Assembly (NCBI GenBank): GCA_027596195.1
Contig: JADGJG010000110.1
Coordinates: 1 to 42,844, forward strand
DNA from: Podochytrium sp. JEL0797
Lineage: Eukaryota > Chytridiomycota > Chytridiomycetes > Chytridiales > Chytriomycetaceae
DNA: 42,844 nucleotides
Direction: 5' to 3'
How positions within the stretch are numbered: position 1 is the stretch's first letter; every line of letters starts with the position of its first letter. Below are positions 10,530 through 19,477 of this stretch, in pieces. The notes under the pieces are model-generated. The model saw only the letters and a program-made list of their open reading frames with translations, searched no databases and was not told the DNA's origin. The position numbers were made by a program, and so were the translations under genes.

Positions 10530-11427
10530 ATGGCTTCTCTTACCGCTACTCCCAGTGCCGTCGTCACTTGGGCTGGACCAAGTGCGGAAATGTCTGTGGT
10601 TCCGACTTCGAACACGTCGCCAACCAACTCCGTGATGGTCCTATCGACCTTCACGGCACCCGATCCAGGACTCTCATCCGCCTCTCTTGGCGGGATTCTC
10701 GGCGGCGTCGCGGTTGCGCTGGTGCTTACAATCGCCGGTGGCGTTTGGTTCCAGAGATCCAGATCGAAACCACTGCAGAATCCATTCGCCGCCCAACTCA
10801 GCAGCTTAGAGCCTGAGTTTCTCGCCTCCGCCGGTCCAAGAGACTCACTGCCCTCAACTGGCCCTCGAATTGTATCCACCGAAGAATCCCACGCGGCCGT
10901 CAATATTTCCAATGCAAACCTGCCCTTGAACAGAGACCAGCCAAAAATACAAGCTCTTGATCATTCCAATGGCCTTTTTGGCCAGATGGAGGCTCGTTCA
11001 AGATCAAGCTCGACTGCGAACACCATCGACGTCAAAACTTTGATGCAATTGCAAGGCATCGCGATTGCAAGTCAATCGCCAAGTTTGTGGACTAGGGATC
11101 AAGTCAGCTCGTGGCTCTTGAAAAATGCGTGGGGGGTCGAAATCGTCCAAAAGTTGAGAAGTGAGTTTTCCCTCCAATTCATTTTCATTCAACCCACCAC
11201 CCTTCTTAATATATCTTACTCTTCTAGATCTCAACTGCGACGGTGCGTACTTGAAAGCCTTATGCGTGAATCGCGAATCCTGCAGATCCTTGCTCAGAGA
11301 AGATTTTGGGATCATTGATCCTCGAGATCGCACTATTTTAGCGGATCAGATTTGTGGGTTGTTTGAAAATCAGGCGGCGAGGGGCGCGGAGTATGAGAAT
11401 GAGATGCCGCCTCCGTTTGAAGCGTAA
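10530..11427 (+). CDS. transmembrane / SAM-domain protein lacking the WSC ectodomain
   Basis: Exons 10530-11160 and 11228-11427 give 276 residues. After MASLTATPS the sequence goes directly into the Ser/Thr-rich juxtamembrane stretch that follows the WSC domain in copy B (VVT.AG.S....VPTSN), then the helix ILGGVAVALVLTIAGGVW, basic RSRSK, a linker with the shared LDHSNGLFGQ segment, and a SAM domain split by the conserved intron, ending ENEMPPPFEA. The 5' flank and first codons (CCGACAAT..TC.TTCCAAAAAT then ATGGCTTC) match those of the WSC-GPI gene at 13056, so this is a paralogue that has lost about 100 ectodomain residues. The remaining N-terminus has no cysteine and no signal peptide; only the helix can insert it. 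It could compete with or scaffold the full-length paralogues through SAM-SAM contacts (inference). Confidence 0.75.
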
Positions 11428-11676
11428 ATAATAGTTAAAAAAAGAATCGTGGGTGCTCAGTTATTTGAACTTGGTTTGATAGTCTTTTTACCGGCAACGC
11501 CATTGACGAAGGTGTCTTCATCAAGAGTTAATTTCCTGCCTCCAACTCGTTTTTGTCCTGGTGAGATGTGAATAAAACATGAGCCACGTGCGCACAATTT
11601 TTTGCATTCCGAGTTCTGCCCGAAGTTGTGCCCAGGCAGAGGCACAATTTTTAAGTTCCCAAATTAAAATCGCATC

Positions 11677-12967
11677 ATGGCGGCCCAGAACGCTGCCCCA
11701 ACGGCGGCCATCCCCTCGTCCGATGGTTCCGTCTGTTATGGCTGGAGCGTATCGCCTGTCAACCTTTCCAAATACGCCGTCCAGGCGAGAGTTGGCATGG
11801 CGATGCAATACACAGCAACCAGTTGCAACTCATATTGCTCCACCACCGTCATACCGAACGTCAACTACTCCGCCATGGTCCAGATGGGGTCGGGTGTGCT
11901 CTGCTTCTGTTTGATTGGATTCGAAACCACGAATCCAGGGCCAAGCAACGGATGTGCGACCTGTGTTGGCGTTGCGGGGAATTGCGGGCAGGGAAATGAT
12001 TTTAATGGGGCCATTTCGTCTGTCGCGGTGTTGCCGGTGATATCCAAGGTTGTCACTTCGGCTGGAACTAGTGCTGCAACATCCGCGGTTCCGACTTCGA
12101 ACGCGTTGCCTCTGTCGCCGACCAGCTCCGCGATGGTCCCAGCGACTTCCACGGCACTTTTCATCATCCCCGATCCAGGAACTTCCTCCACTCCTATTGG
12201 CGGTATTCTCGGAGGCGTCGCGGTTGTTCTGGTGCTTGCCATCGTCGGTGGCGTTTGGTTCCATTTATCCCGATCGAGAACTCTTGCGAATCCAATCGCT
12301 GCCCAATCCGCACACTCTGAGCCGCAATTTCTCGTCTCTGCTGGTCCACTGGAGCCACCACCCCCAAAACCGCTCCTGGACGTTTCCGCCACTCAACACC
12401 CTCTTGTTACCCCGGAAGAATCCCACACGGCCGTCGATATTTCCGATCCAAACCTACCCTTGGAGAGAGACCGCCCAGGAAAACAAGCTCTTGATCACTC
12501 CAATGGTCTTTTCGGCAACATGCAGGCTCTTTCGAGTTCAAGTCCTAACTCGAACGCGATCAACGTCAAAACTTTGATGTACTTGCAAGACATAGCGATT
12601 GATTTGCAATCGCCAATTTTGTGGACCAGTGATCAAGTCAGCTCGTGGCTCTTGAAAAATGCGTGGGGAATCGAAATTGTGCAAAAGTTGAGAAGTGAGT
12701 AGTAACCTGCGCTAATTTTCACTCCCGACTCCCTCCACTCCCCCCTAATCTATATACATAAATCTTCTAGATCTCAAGTGTGACGGCGCGTACTTGAAAG
12801 CCATATGCGCGAATCGCGAATCCTGCAGGTCCGTGCTCAAAGAAGATTTTGGGATCATTGATCCTCGCGACCGCACGATTTTAGCGGATCAGATTTGTGG
12901 GTTGTTTGAGCAACCATCGCAGAGCTTCACGTACGAAAATGAGATGCCGCCTCCTTTCGAGGCGTGA
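11677..12967 (+). CDS. WSC-like ectodomain / transmembrane / SAM-domain protein (copy B)
   Basis: Exons 11677-12694 and 12771-12967 give 404 residues. Layout equals copy A: WSC-like domain with eight cysteines (CYGWSV, CNSYC, CFC, CATC, NCG, ending AVLPV), Ser/Thr-rich stretch, helix ILGGVAVVLVLAIVGGVW, basic stop-transfer, cytoplasmic linker with LDHSNGLFGNMQ, and a SAM domain (ILWTSDQVSSWLL, then after the intron DGAYLKAICANRESC and KEDFGIIDP) ending MPPPFEA. The intron lies in the same codon in all three SAM paralogues. A wall-sensing receptor that signals by SAM-mediated assembly is inferred from the domain order; the substrate of the WSC domain is unknown. The start at 11677 is the only ATG before the first Cys without an upstream in-frame extension of coding character. 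Confidence 0.85.
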
Positions 12968-13055
12968 AACATTGTTCACTTTTAAAATGAATAATGATTG
13001 CTTTATGTTGCATTTGAGATCAGGTGGCAGAACAGCCGACAATTTCTTTCCAAAA

Positions 13056-13682
13056 ATGGCTTCCCTCGCCGCTTCCCCGACTGCCTCCCTCACAGGCCCC
13101 TTTTCCGATGGTTCTGTCTGCTATGGAATGAGCGTTCCCGCTGTCAATATCTTCAAATACGCCGTCCAGGCCGCCAACGGCACAACAATCCAATATACAG
13201 CAACCACATGCAACTCGTATTGCTCCACTATCACTACACCGAATGTCAACTACTCCGCCATGGTCCAGATGGGTCCCTCTGCACTCTGTTACTGTTTGAT
13301 TGGATTCGATATCACGAATCCAGGACCGAGCACCGCGTGTGCGACCTGTGTGACCACGAAAGCGGGAACAACCGCGACCGGATTTGCTAATTGTGGGCAG
13401 GGAAATAATTCGAACGGGTATATTTCGGCAGTTGCGGCTATGCCGGTGATTTCGCAAGGTACCACATCGGCTGGAACTAGTGCCACGTCCGCGGTTCCGA
13501 CGTCAAACGCGACTTCCGTCATTGGGCAATCTTCTGCCACGTCTGTGGCGGCGTCTTCGATGAGCACGGCCGCTCCGGCGATTTCGAGCACAACAACAGT
13601 TTCATTCACGAACGGGGCTGGTGGCGGGTTGCTGACTGGAATTGTTGCGTGGATTGTTTGTTCGGCTTGGCTTTTGTTGTGA
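13056..13682 (+). CDS. WSC-like protein with C-terminal GPI-like signal
   Basis: A single exon encodes 208 residues from ATG 13056 to TGA 13680-13682. The WSC-like domain (CYGMSV, CNSYC, CYC, CATC, NCG, ending AAMPV) is followed by ~60 residues of Ser/Thr/Ala-rich sequence and a C-terminal hydrophobic tail (LLTGIVAWIVCSAWLLL) preceded by NGAGGG, a typical GPI attachment pattern. There is no SAM or enzyme domain. It starts only 88 bp after the stop of copy B. The predicted role is a wall- or membrane-anchored carbohydrate-binding protein. The start is chosen because the same 5' context is conserved at the 10530 gene; in-frame ATGs further upstream lie inside the 3' end of copy B. As with its relatives, a classical N-terminal signal peptide is not evident, which sits oddly with a GPI signal. 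Confidence 0.8.
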   Translation: MASLAASPTASLTGPFSDGSVCYGMSVPAVNIFKYAVQAANGTTIQYTATTCNSYCSTITTPNVNYSAMVQMGPSALCYCLIGFDITNPGPSTACATCVTTKAGTTATGFANCGQGNNSNGYISAVAAMPVISQGTTSAGTSATSAVPTSNATSVIGQSSATSVAASSMSTAAPAISSTTTVSFTNGAGGGLLTGIVAWIVCSAWLLL

Positions 13683-13799
13683 TCTTTTTCCTTTCCTGTT
13701 GGGTACCTCATAAAAATTAATGCCTTTTATCTCAATATTATTTCCCGTTTACCTATTCACTCCACCGACGCAGTGTGGGATGGCGCTCGGGCTTCTTTC

Positions 13800-14400
13800 T
13801 TGACGAGCGAGGTTCAACTTCGCCATTTCAACAACTTCCGCAACCACCCAAGCCCCAAGACTCGTCACCTACGCGAACAAAGTCAACCCCGGCTTGACCG
13901 ACACGAAATACAACATTTTCGTCTTCAACTTCTGGCCTTCAGATTTCTTGAAATCATGGATCGACACAAAGCCATTCCAAGCGGCCGGTCAAAAGGTTGT
14001 GATCAGCGCGTATGGGCAATGAGCGTCCCCCGCCAACTCAGAAAACAGTGCCATCAACGACGCGCTTTTGCTGTCCAAGTTTGTGATTGCGAATGATCTC
14101 GACAGTGTGGACATTGATTTCGAGGATGCGTACTCGTTCGGGGGGGAACAGTGGTTGATCACGTTGCTGCCGAGCCCGCGGTACATTATCTCTCACGCGT
14201 CGCAAGCTCCGTACTTCAGTCCAGCCGTTTACCCCAATGGAGCGTATTTCACGGTGGACAAGGCTGATGGTAATTTGATCGATTTCTACAATGTGTAAGT
14301 ATGTTTTCATTTACGATCGGTCTTGTCCGAAAATATACCAGATCACACCAAGTTCTATAACCAAGGCGAATCGTCATGTAAGTGAATTGCATCTTTTTAA
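13800..14400 (+). pseudogene. GH18 chitinase fragment with a stop codon and deletions
   Basis: Translation from about 13830 (TTSATTQAPRLVTYANKVNP) follows the GH18 part of the 5246-6761 chitinase through AAGQKVVISAYGQ, then meets TGA at 14020-14022 where the parent has Gly. The same frame continues as SAINDALLLSKF, DSVDIDFED (Gly of the catalytic motif changed to Ser), lacks seven residues where the parent has TQQLRAL, and ends at the exon junction FYNV with intact intron signals. The short second exon is recognisable near 14352; the third exon is absent. The WSC domain is also missing. A single nonsense change plus truncation at both ends argue for a recent pseudogene. It lies just upstream of the F-box gene. 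Confidence 0.8.
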
Positions 14401-14487
14401 TACTGATATTGGACTTGATAGCACGTTCGATTGATTTGGGAAAATGTCGCATCGAATTTTGAGTGCTCGCGGTGAGTAGGCGAAAAC

Positions 14488-15390
14488 ATGAACCGAAATT
14501 GCCAAATCAAAGACATCCACGAAATGGCCCCTGTCTCTTCCGATCCGAAACCCCGCCGCTCCGCTCGTGACAATGCTTCTGTTGCCAACCAGGCCAAGCC
14601 CAAACTGCAGATTATTTCCCAGACCAGCCCTTCCGTAAAGCTTGACAAGGAAACCAATCTTGCCGCCGTCAAGGGAGCCGCAAAGCGCAAGAGATCCTCC
14701 AGCACGGATCGCGCCAACAACCTAAAGACCAAGAGAGCTCATTTAGCCGCTCATGCCTCTGCCGCCTCCGAGGATCTGCATACGAACCGTCCCGTCGGCA
14801 AGCCATCCTTCGCGTCACTCCCCGCCAAGATTCTCCACCAAATCTTTTACCACATCTCTACCCATCCCAACCACCTCTTCCGCGCCATGCTTGTCTCCCG
14901 CACAATCTATGACGCCATCAAAACTCACCCCCTCTGGCGCACCCTCCTTGTCCGCTGGAAAATCCCCTTCAAGGAGCCCACGCCAAACACCAAGAGCGAT
15001 TACTTTCTCAAATGGAGAAGAGACGTTGCCAAGTGTGGCAAGAAACATTGTGAGCTCTGTTTGAAGGGCGGCAGCGAGACGAAGCTTCCTATGGGCCAAT
15101 CTCCAACTGGCGCGTGGCTTCAACGAATGTGCATTGACTGTTTTTCTGCGTCGTTCGTCATATTCAAGGAAACCCATCGCGGTGAAGCCAAGTACGCTGA
15201 ATCGAGAATCAAGTACGAGACGCTGGACAAGGGTGCGTCGTTGAAAATGGTGAAGTTGCAGGTTCTCGGTCTCGTGGGGCACACGGTGACCTGGCATAAG
15301 GGACCCTTTGGAGATTACATGCGCTACAACTACCCCGAGTATGAGATTTTGATGTTGAGAGACTTCTGCTCTCCTGTCAGTTCTCTTTGA
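14488..15390 (+). CDS. F-box domain protein
   Basis: A 300-residue intronless gene. Residues ~1-105 are basic and low-complexity (KRKRSSSTDR, LKTKRAHLAAHA). An F-box follows at about 108-155: FASLPAKILHQIFYHIS, LFRAMLVSRTIYDAI, HPLWRTL, with the Leu-Pro start and the final Trp expected of the fold. F-box proteins bind Skp1 and bring substrates to SCF ubiquitin ligases. After the F-box come several Cys in CGKKHCELC and CIDC, possibly a small zinc site, and a C-terminal part without a recognised substrate-binding repeat. ATG 14488 is the first in frame; ATG 14524 (MAPVSSDP) is a good alternative. The substrate cannot be inferred. Confidence 0.75.
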   Translation: MNRNCQIKDIHEMAPVSSDPKPRRSARDNASVANQAKPKLQIISQTSPSVKLDKETNLAAVKGAAKRKRSSSTDRANNLKTKRAHLAAHASAASEDLHTNRPVGKPSFASLPAKILHQIFYHISTHPNHLFRAMLVSRTIYDAIKTHPLWRTLLVRWKIPFKEPTPNTKSDYFLKWRRDVAKCGKKHCELCLKGGSETKLPMGQSPTGAWLQRMCIDCFSASFVIFKETHRGEAKYAESRIKYETLDKGASLKMVKLQVLGLVGHTVTWHKGPFGDYMRYNYPEYEILMLRDFCSPVSSL

Positions 15391-15695
15391 GTTGTTTTGT
15401 AGCGCCTTGCTGTTGTCTTTTCTTCCCATCGCTTTTCTCGATCGTTCTCTGTTCTCAGAAATGAATCTGATTTTTTTCGTTCTGAATGGGTTGTGTTTTG
15501 TTAACGGTGAAATTTAACGAAATTTACCCAAATTCTCCATGTGGACGCGTATATGTGTATGAAGGAAATGAGACGCTTCCCGGAGATGGAAACCTTGTCG
15601 ACTCCCATTGCCTTCGTAAAATTTCTTTAAAGTGGATCCTCGCCACGCCACCCTCAAATTGGTGGAGATGCACATCTCCACAATTCCACCCCAAA

Positions 15696-17450
15696 ATGCC
15701 GTTGATCGCCAGTTCTGCTACTGTTGCCACTCTTTCTGTATCCACTCAAACCAAGCAGACTGTCTCCGCAACCACTACCACGACCTTGTCCCAAGATGAT
15801 CTCGCTGCCATCACCGCCCTCGAACAAGTAATCGTCGATGCCGCTACCCCCTCGTTGATTCAAGGCGAGTCTGAAACCAGAACCGATTTCGTCACTCGCT
15901 GCCTTTTCGCCGCTGGTACCGCAGCCCTCAGCATTGCCGTCAAGGGACCCGGGGGTCATCCTCTCTGGGCGAAACAATACGGCGTCAGACGAAACGCTGA
16001 AGGCCTGGCTATTGCCGCCAAGACTGTCAACAAGGAGTTTGAAATCCACCCGTCGATTACGGACCCTAAAGAGATCGAAGAACACAAGTCTTTTTTGGCC
16101 AAACAACGCGAGTCCATTCTGGAGGCAAGTATCACGGACGCAGCCGACGCGATTGGTTTCAATGAGGGGCCAATCCTATCCACCACGTGCTTCCAAGCCG
16201 CGTCAATTAGCAAGCCCATTACGGCTATGGCTGTCATGCGCTTGGTACAACGTGGTGTGTTGGATTTGAATAGAGACATTGCGGAGTATTTGGGTGATCT
16301 GTGGAAGCTCGACGTCACACTGCCGGTGGGAACTGCTCCATCTCAACCAACCACTTTGCGCCACTTGCTTGGCCATGCGGCTGGCACCAACGTGTCCGGA
16401 TTCGGTGGATACAACCGCAAGCAGGTCCGCTCCGGTGAAATCGAGCTCCCTTCCACCCTGGGTGTCCTGAACGGCGATGGCAACTCAGACAAGGTGGAAA
16501 TCAACTGCCTCCCCAACACACTGTCGCAGTACTCTGGTGGTGGCACCACGGTTGCTCAACTCGTGGTTGAGACTGTGACTGGGAAACCGCTTTCTCAGGT
16601 GATCCACGAGGAGGTCGTGGTGCCTTTGGGGTTGTCCAACACGTGCGCCACTTTGGAGGATTCTCCTAACAATGGCGACTTTGTTTGCGCCCATGTCCAG
16701 TCAGAGTGTCTCCCCGTTCCAGGAGGATACCATCTGTATCCCGAAACAGCCGCGGCGGGTGTTTGGACAACGCCCATGGACCTCTGCAAGATCCAAGACG
16801 CTGTTTTCCAGAGCATCCACGGGAACCGTGTGAATGGCCAGGTTTTTTTGGAACCAGCTCACGCGTCGGAAATGATTTCAATGCAGTTTGCGCTCGGCCC
16901 TCGCTGTGGACTCGGTGTTGGTTACATTATGCCGGATGAATTCACGTTCGGACATTCGGGCGGAAATGAGGGGTTTTGCTGTGACACGAAAACGTTTGTC
17001 AAAACGGGTGCGGGGGTTTCTTGGATGGCGTCAAGTAGTTGGGAGGTGTTTTCATTGATGGATAAGGTGCAGAAAGCGATTGCTGGCGTGTATGGGTTTG
17101 ATCAGGGGGAAGGGAAGCCGGAGCTGTTAAAACCGAATGGGCACCCTGATCCTGCCTCTCTGGAAGAGTGTGCTGGAACGTTTGTGCTTGCGCTATCGGA
17201 GGGTGTCTTTGGGGAGGAGTTTACGCGTCCATGGTTACGTGTCGAACGTTCTGACGCGGAGGAGTCGGACTTGATGTTTCACTTTGGTGCATTGGTGGGA
17301 AGCATCACTTGTAAGAGAACTAGTGACCAGGAGGATAGTGCAGGCCTGTTTTCTTTCAAAGTCATGGACCGCATGGACGGAAAATTTACCGTTCGCGATA
17401 ACGGCGAGACGTGGTTCAGTTTCGGTGGTTTTGATTTCGTGAAACAGTGA
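15696..17450 (+). CDS. beta-lactamase-type serine hydrolase (class C / esterase-like)
   Basis: 584 residues without introns from ATG 15696, whose context CCAAAATGCC is better than that of in-frame 15486. The motif SISK at residues 170-173 (after FQAA) is the S-x-x-K nucleophile/base pair of the beta-lactamase/penicillin-binding fold; then come MRLVQRGVLDLNRDIAEYL, LRHLLGHAAGT, a YSGGGT segment in the place of Y-x-N, and HSGGNEG in the place of the third motif. This set is typical of eukaryotic LACTB-like and esterase-type members, which act on esters, peptides or amides rather than antibiotics. Residues 1-30 are Thr/Ser-rich and hydrophilic, so no signal peptide is clear. The ~110 C-terminal residues form a separate domain seen in fungal members. 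Substrate unknown. It starts ~300 bp after the F-box stop. Confidence 0.8.
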   Translation: MPLIASSATVATLSVSTQTKQTVSATTTTTLSQDDLAAITALEQVIVDAATPSLIQGESETRTDFVTRCLFAAGTAALSIAVKGPGGHPLWAKQYGVRRNAEGLAIAAKTVNKEFEIHPSITDPKEIEEHKSFLAKQRESILEASITDAADAIGFNEGPILSTTCFQAASISKPITAMAVMRLVQRGVLDLNRDIAEYLGDLWKLDVTLPVGTAPSQPTTLRHLLGHAAGTNVSGFGGYNRKQVRSGEIELPSTLGVLNGDGNSDKVEINCLPNTLSQYSGGGTTVAQLVVETVTGKPLSQVIHEEVVVPLGLSNTCATLEDSPNNGDFVCAHVQSECLPVPGGYHLYPETAAAGVWTTPMDLCKIQDAVFQSIHGNRVNGQVFLEPAHASEMISMQFALGPRCGLGVGYIMPDEFTFGHSGGNEGFCCDTKTFVKTGAGVSWMASSSWEVFSLMDKVQKAIAGVYGFDQGEGKPELLKPNGHPDPASLEECAGTFVLALSEGVFGEEFTRPWLRVERSDAEESDLMFHFGALVGSITCKRTSDQEDSAGLFSFKVMDRMDGKFTVRDNGETWFSFGGFDFVKQ

Positions 17451-17610
17451 TCTATATTAAAACTGGCTTTGATTACCATTCCATTTCTTTTTCCAAGCCT
17501 CCCGAGCTCATATGGAATCATTGCCATTGACTCTGCATTTCGATATTGTGAAAGGAAATTTTTAATGCGTCCGAATTTTACCATACATATTTTTGAAAAG
17601 GCTAATATCT

Positions 17611-17684
17611 GCTCCGCTAGCTCAGTTGGTTAGAGCGTGGTGCTAATAACGCCAAGGTCACAGGTTCGATCCCTGTGCGGAGCA
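17611..17684 (+). tRNA. tRNA-Ile (anticodon AAT)
   Basis: The 74 bases fold as a standard tRNA. The acceptor stem pairs GCTCCGC with GCGGAGC and is followed by discriminator A. The D-arm has the A box (TAGCTCAGTTGG), the anticodon stem TGGTG/CGCCA encloses loop CTAATAA with anticodon AAT at 17645-17647 (reads ATT, Ile), and the T-arm carries the B box GGTTCGATCCC. No intron. A TTTT run just downstream can end pol III transcription. An almost identical copy lies inverted at 40626-40699. Confidence 0.95.
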
Positions 17685-18168
17685 CTTTTCATTTTCCCAT
17701 CCCAACAGTCGTTTTTTTACGCTTCTGTCTATGGGAATGCATGCGGAGAAGTTAGGCGCACGTTCTCTGTGAGTTTGAGATCATTTTATTATGAACTCAG
17801 AGGAAAACGCGCTTCAATCCCCACCTATTCCCTTCCCGTTGGAACGTGTGCCTCGCTTTTGAGTTGAAAGAATCGCGTACGTATTTTCAACGTAATCTTG
17901 GAGTTTGTGATGAATTAGTCGAGATTCCATCATTTGCGGTGCGTTTCCGCAATGGAACGACAGAGATGCATCGTGGCCACCTGGTCCCCCTTCCAAATAC
18001 CATGTTTTTTCACTCTAAATATCTCCGTGGTTCCCAAAAAACATCCACTTACTTCTTTAACATCTCATGCGGAACCTCTCTTGTCCCAGCACCGACACAT
18101 CACTGGAATACGCGCACCCTTTTTTCAAATTTTCACTTCGACTTTGGGCATACCTTGGATGATCGGAG
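17611..18168 (+). repeat. left copy of a ~560 bp inverted duplication that starts at the tRNA
   Basis: From the first base of tRNA-Ile to about 18168 the sequence matches, in reverse orientation, 40136-40699. The tRNA body is nearly identical; beyond it similarity falls to roughly three quarters with small indels, and it stops at the tRNA 5' end. Well-kept blocks include GTTTGTGATGAATTAGT and the translated segment LGVCDELVEIP. The 17700-18180 stretch holds no gene I recognise; one frame stays readable in both copies (see findings). Confidence 0.8.
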
Positions 18169-18301
18169 AAACTTTGGCTGAGGAATCCAATCAAGTCCAC
18201 GCTGTTGGAGACGAAACTTCCCACTTACCACCTGCACAGTGTACTATAGAAGGTACCCGCGGCATAAATACATGTTTTTGTTTTGTTCTCACAGCAACAA
18301 A

Positions 18302-19432
18302 ATGTCCCTCGGGGTTTTCGGCACTGCGTTTGGCACGCTCAGCAACGACGCGGCCAACACGCTCAACAACATTGCCACCGCGATGGAGTCCGTCGAGGCA
18401 TCGATACTCGACGTGGCCGAGGCCTTCGAAGGAGGCGCGCACAGCGACAAGGACAAGGCAAAGGCGCAGAGGACCCTAGATGGCCTTGTCGCCCACTTTC
18501 GAAACCTGTCTGATGCAAAGAAACGTGCAGAGTTTGGCGCGAGTGTCGTGCGAGAGATGAAGGCGAATTTGTTAAACGAAAAGAATCCAGACGGGAGTGT
18601 GCGTGCAAAGGGTAGCCATCTACTAGTACTAGTGCCTTAATAACCTTACTAAGCAAGGTAGTTGAACAGATCTCGACTCCACAGATGCCCTCCTCGCCCG
18701 CTTCGCAAACAAAGACGATCTCCTCGAAAACATTCCCAGTTTCGAACGACACTACCAAACAACCGTAAAGGCAAAGACGAAAGCATATGAGAAACTATCC
18801 GATGAGGTGTGTTGGTTGGGTGCTTGATCGAATCGAAGTCGTCCATCCTTCTCTGACTCTCAACACTCGCGAAACAGCAAAAATACAATGCCAAATCGTC
18901 AAAGGAATACGCTGAACTCATGAAGAAGCTTGCCGAAATCTGCACCACTGGAGTTGAGTAGTTTCATTTATTCATTACGTTTGCCGTTTGGGTCAAATGT
19001 TGACGCGAACCCCCCACCCTTTCGAAAACCCCCACCACAGCCATACAGCGGATCCCAAGAAGAAGAAGACTCAGACGCCGACCTCGCCATCGTGGGTGGT
19101 CAAACCAACTACAAGTGCCCTTTAACGGTTTGCCCAATTCCCCTCCCGTCCCCAACCTAAAACAAACCCACCCACAGCAAACCCTCATGACCGCCGAAAT
19201 CTTCACCTCCACAACCTGCCACCATTCCTTCTCCGACGCTATCCATCACCACATTCGCGCTTCCGTCCGTGGGTCTGCTGAATGTCCTGTTGCGGGTTGC
19301 AACAAGTACGTTACCGAATCTTGCTTGAAACGCGATAAAGGGATGGAGCGGAAAGTCAAGATGCATATCCGACAGACGCAGGAGGAGGAGGAAGCGAGGG
19401 CGACGCAGAATCCTGCGAATGTGATTGAGTGA
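18302..19432 (+). CDS. NSE2: NSE2/MMS21 SUMO E3 ligase of the SMC5/6 complex, five exons
   Basis: Exons read as 18302-18611, 18670-18806, 18878-~18957, ~19049-19127 and 19178-19432, giving about 286 residues. The N-terminal two thirds are helical, as in the part of Nse2 that packs on Smc5. The C-terminus has the SP-RING: IVGGQTNYKCPLT, then TSTTCHHSFSDAI, ECPVAGCNK and KRDKGMERKVK, with the C..C-H..C..C ligand pattern of Nse2. The enzyme adds SUMO during DNA repair and replication restart in the nucleus. The third intron is ambiguous: donor GTAG at 18958 with acceptor CATACAG, or donor GTTGAG at 18953 with acceptor CCACAG before 19041; both keep the frame and differ by one residue. ATG 18302 follows 5' flank ending CACAGCAACAAA. 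A broken copy of the last exon lies 50 bp downstream. Confidence 0.88.
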
Positions 19433-19477
19433 ACACCTGCTTTTGTGTAATTGGCTTTTCTTGATAAAATTGTACCT

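Noticed and set aside
15486..15695. In-frame N-terminal extension of the serine hydrolase from ATG 15486
   Set aside because: The extra 70 residues look like translated 5' UTR, and ATG 15696 has better context and starts the composition seen in the rest of the protein.
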